This document shows, one piece after another, positions 5,035 through 5,050 of a stretch of DNA of 5,050 nt. The notes below the pieces were generated by a model. That model was given only the letters and a program-made list of their open reading frames with translations, searched no databases and was not told where the DNA came from. The DNA lies in the NCBI GenBank assembly GCA_900555335.1, contig USKU01000082.1:1-5050 (forward strand). Reading direction: 5' to 3'. The position numbers and the translations under genes are program-made. The stretch's first letter is position 1. Every line of letters starts with the position of its first letter. Source of the stretch: an uncultured Atopobium sp. (GTDB lineage: Bacteria > Actinomycetota > Coriobacteriia > Coriobacteriales > Atopobiaceae).

Positions 5035-5050
5035 ATGAAGACAGGTTTTG
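5035..5050 (+). CDS. start of an unidentified gene, cut by the window edge
   Basis: An ATG at 5035 is preceded by GGGAG (5025-5029) at a 5-base spacing, a good ribosome binding site. Only five codons (MKTGF) are visible, too few to identify a product. If real, the repeat-rich region to its left is its upstream region. Confidence 0.4.

Overview
The window reads as chromosomal housekeeping DNA from an actinobacterium of the Coriobacteriia, most likely Atopobiaceae (Lancefieldella/Atopobium or Olsenella-like). This is inference from protein flavour, moderate GC and gene order. No rRNA or marker gene is present to settle it. Coding regions are moderately GC-rich, while the last ~640 bases are visibly AT-rich and carry no convincing complete gene.

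The left two thirds lie on the minus strand and read, in transcription order (right to left): tatA (3481-3272), greA (3222-2743), lysS (2675-1071) and clpC (817 to beyond the left edge). tatA has a good promoter candidate in the divergent intergenic gap (TTGTTA, 17-base spacer, TATACT). A factor-independent terminator sits between greA and lysS, only 18 bases before the lysS start codon. No room is left for a promoter behind it, so lysS must be reached by read-through. A second, cleaner terminator closes lysS at 991-1027. clpC follows with its own ~170-base leader. Together these genes serve protein export (TatA), transcript elongation rescue (GreA), lysine-tRNA charging (LysS) and protein quality control (ClpC).

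On the plus strand at 3578-4408, divergent from tatA, is a membrane-anchored protein of the spermidine synthase/methyltransferase fold. Its catalytic Asp position has become Asn, so aminopropyl transfer is doubtful.

From 4409 to 5034 there is a gene-free stretch dense with repeats: a 19-base tandem motif, a nested hairpin (4510-4572), a 23-base near-perfect inverted repeat (4542-4564 with 4698-4720), a second long imperfect stem that competes for the same right arm (4597-4621 with 4710-4737), a duplicated AAAACCGCAGTT motif, and a 33-base tandem repeat (4762-4860). This is the least explained part of the window. It could be a decayed MITE-like element, a structured RNA, or the regulatory region of the gene that appears to start at 5035. 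That gene has a good ribosome binding site, but only five codons are visible.
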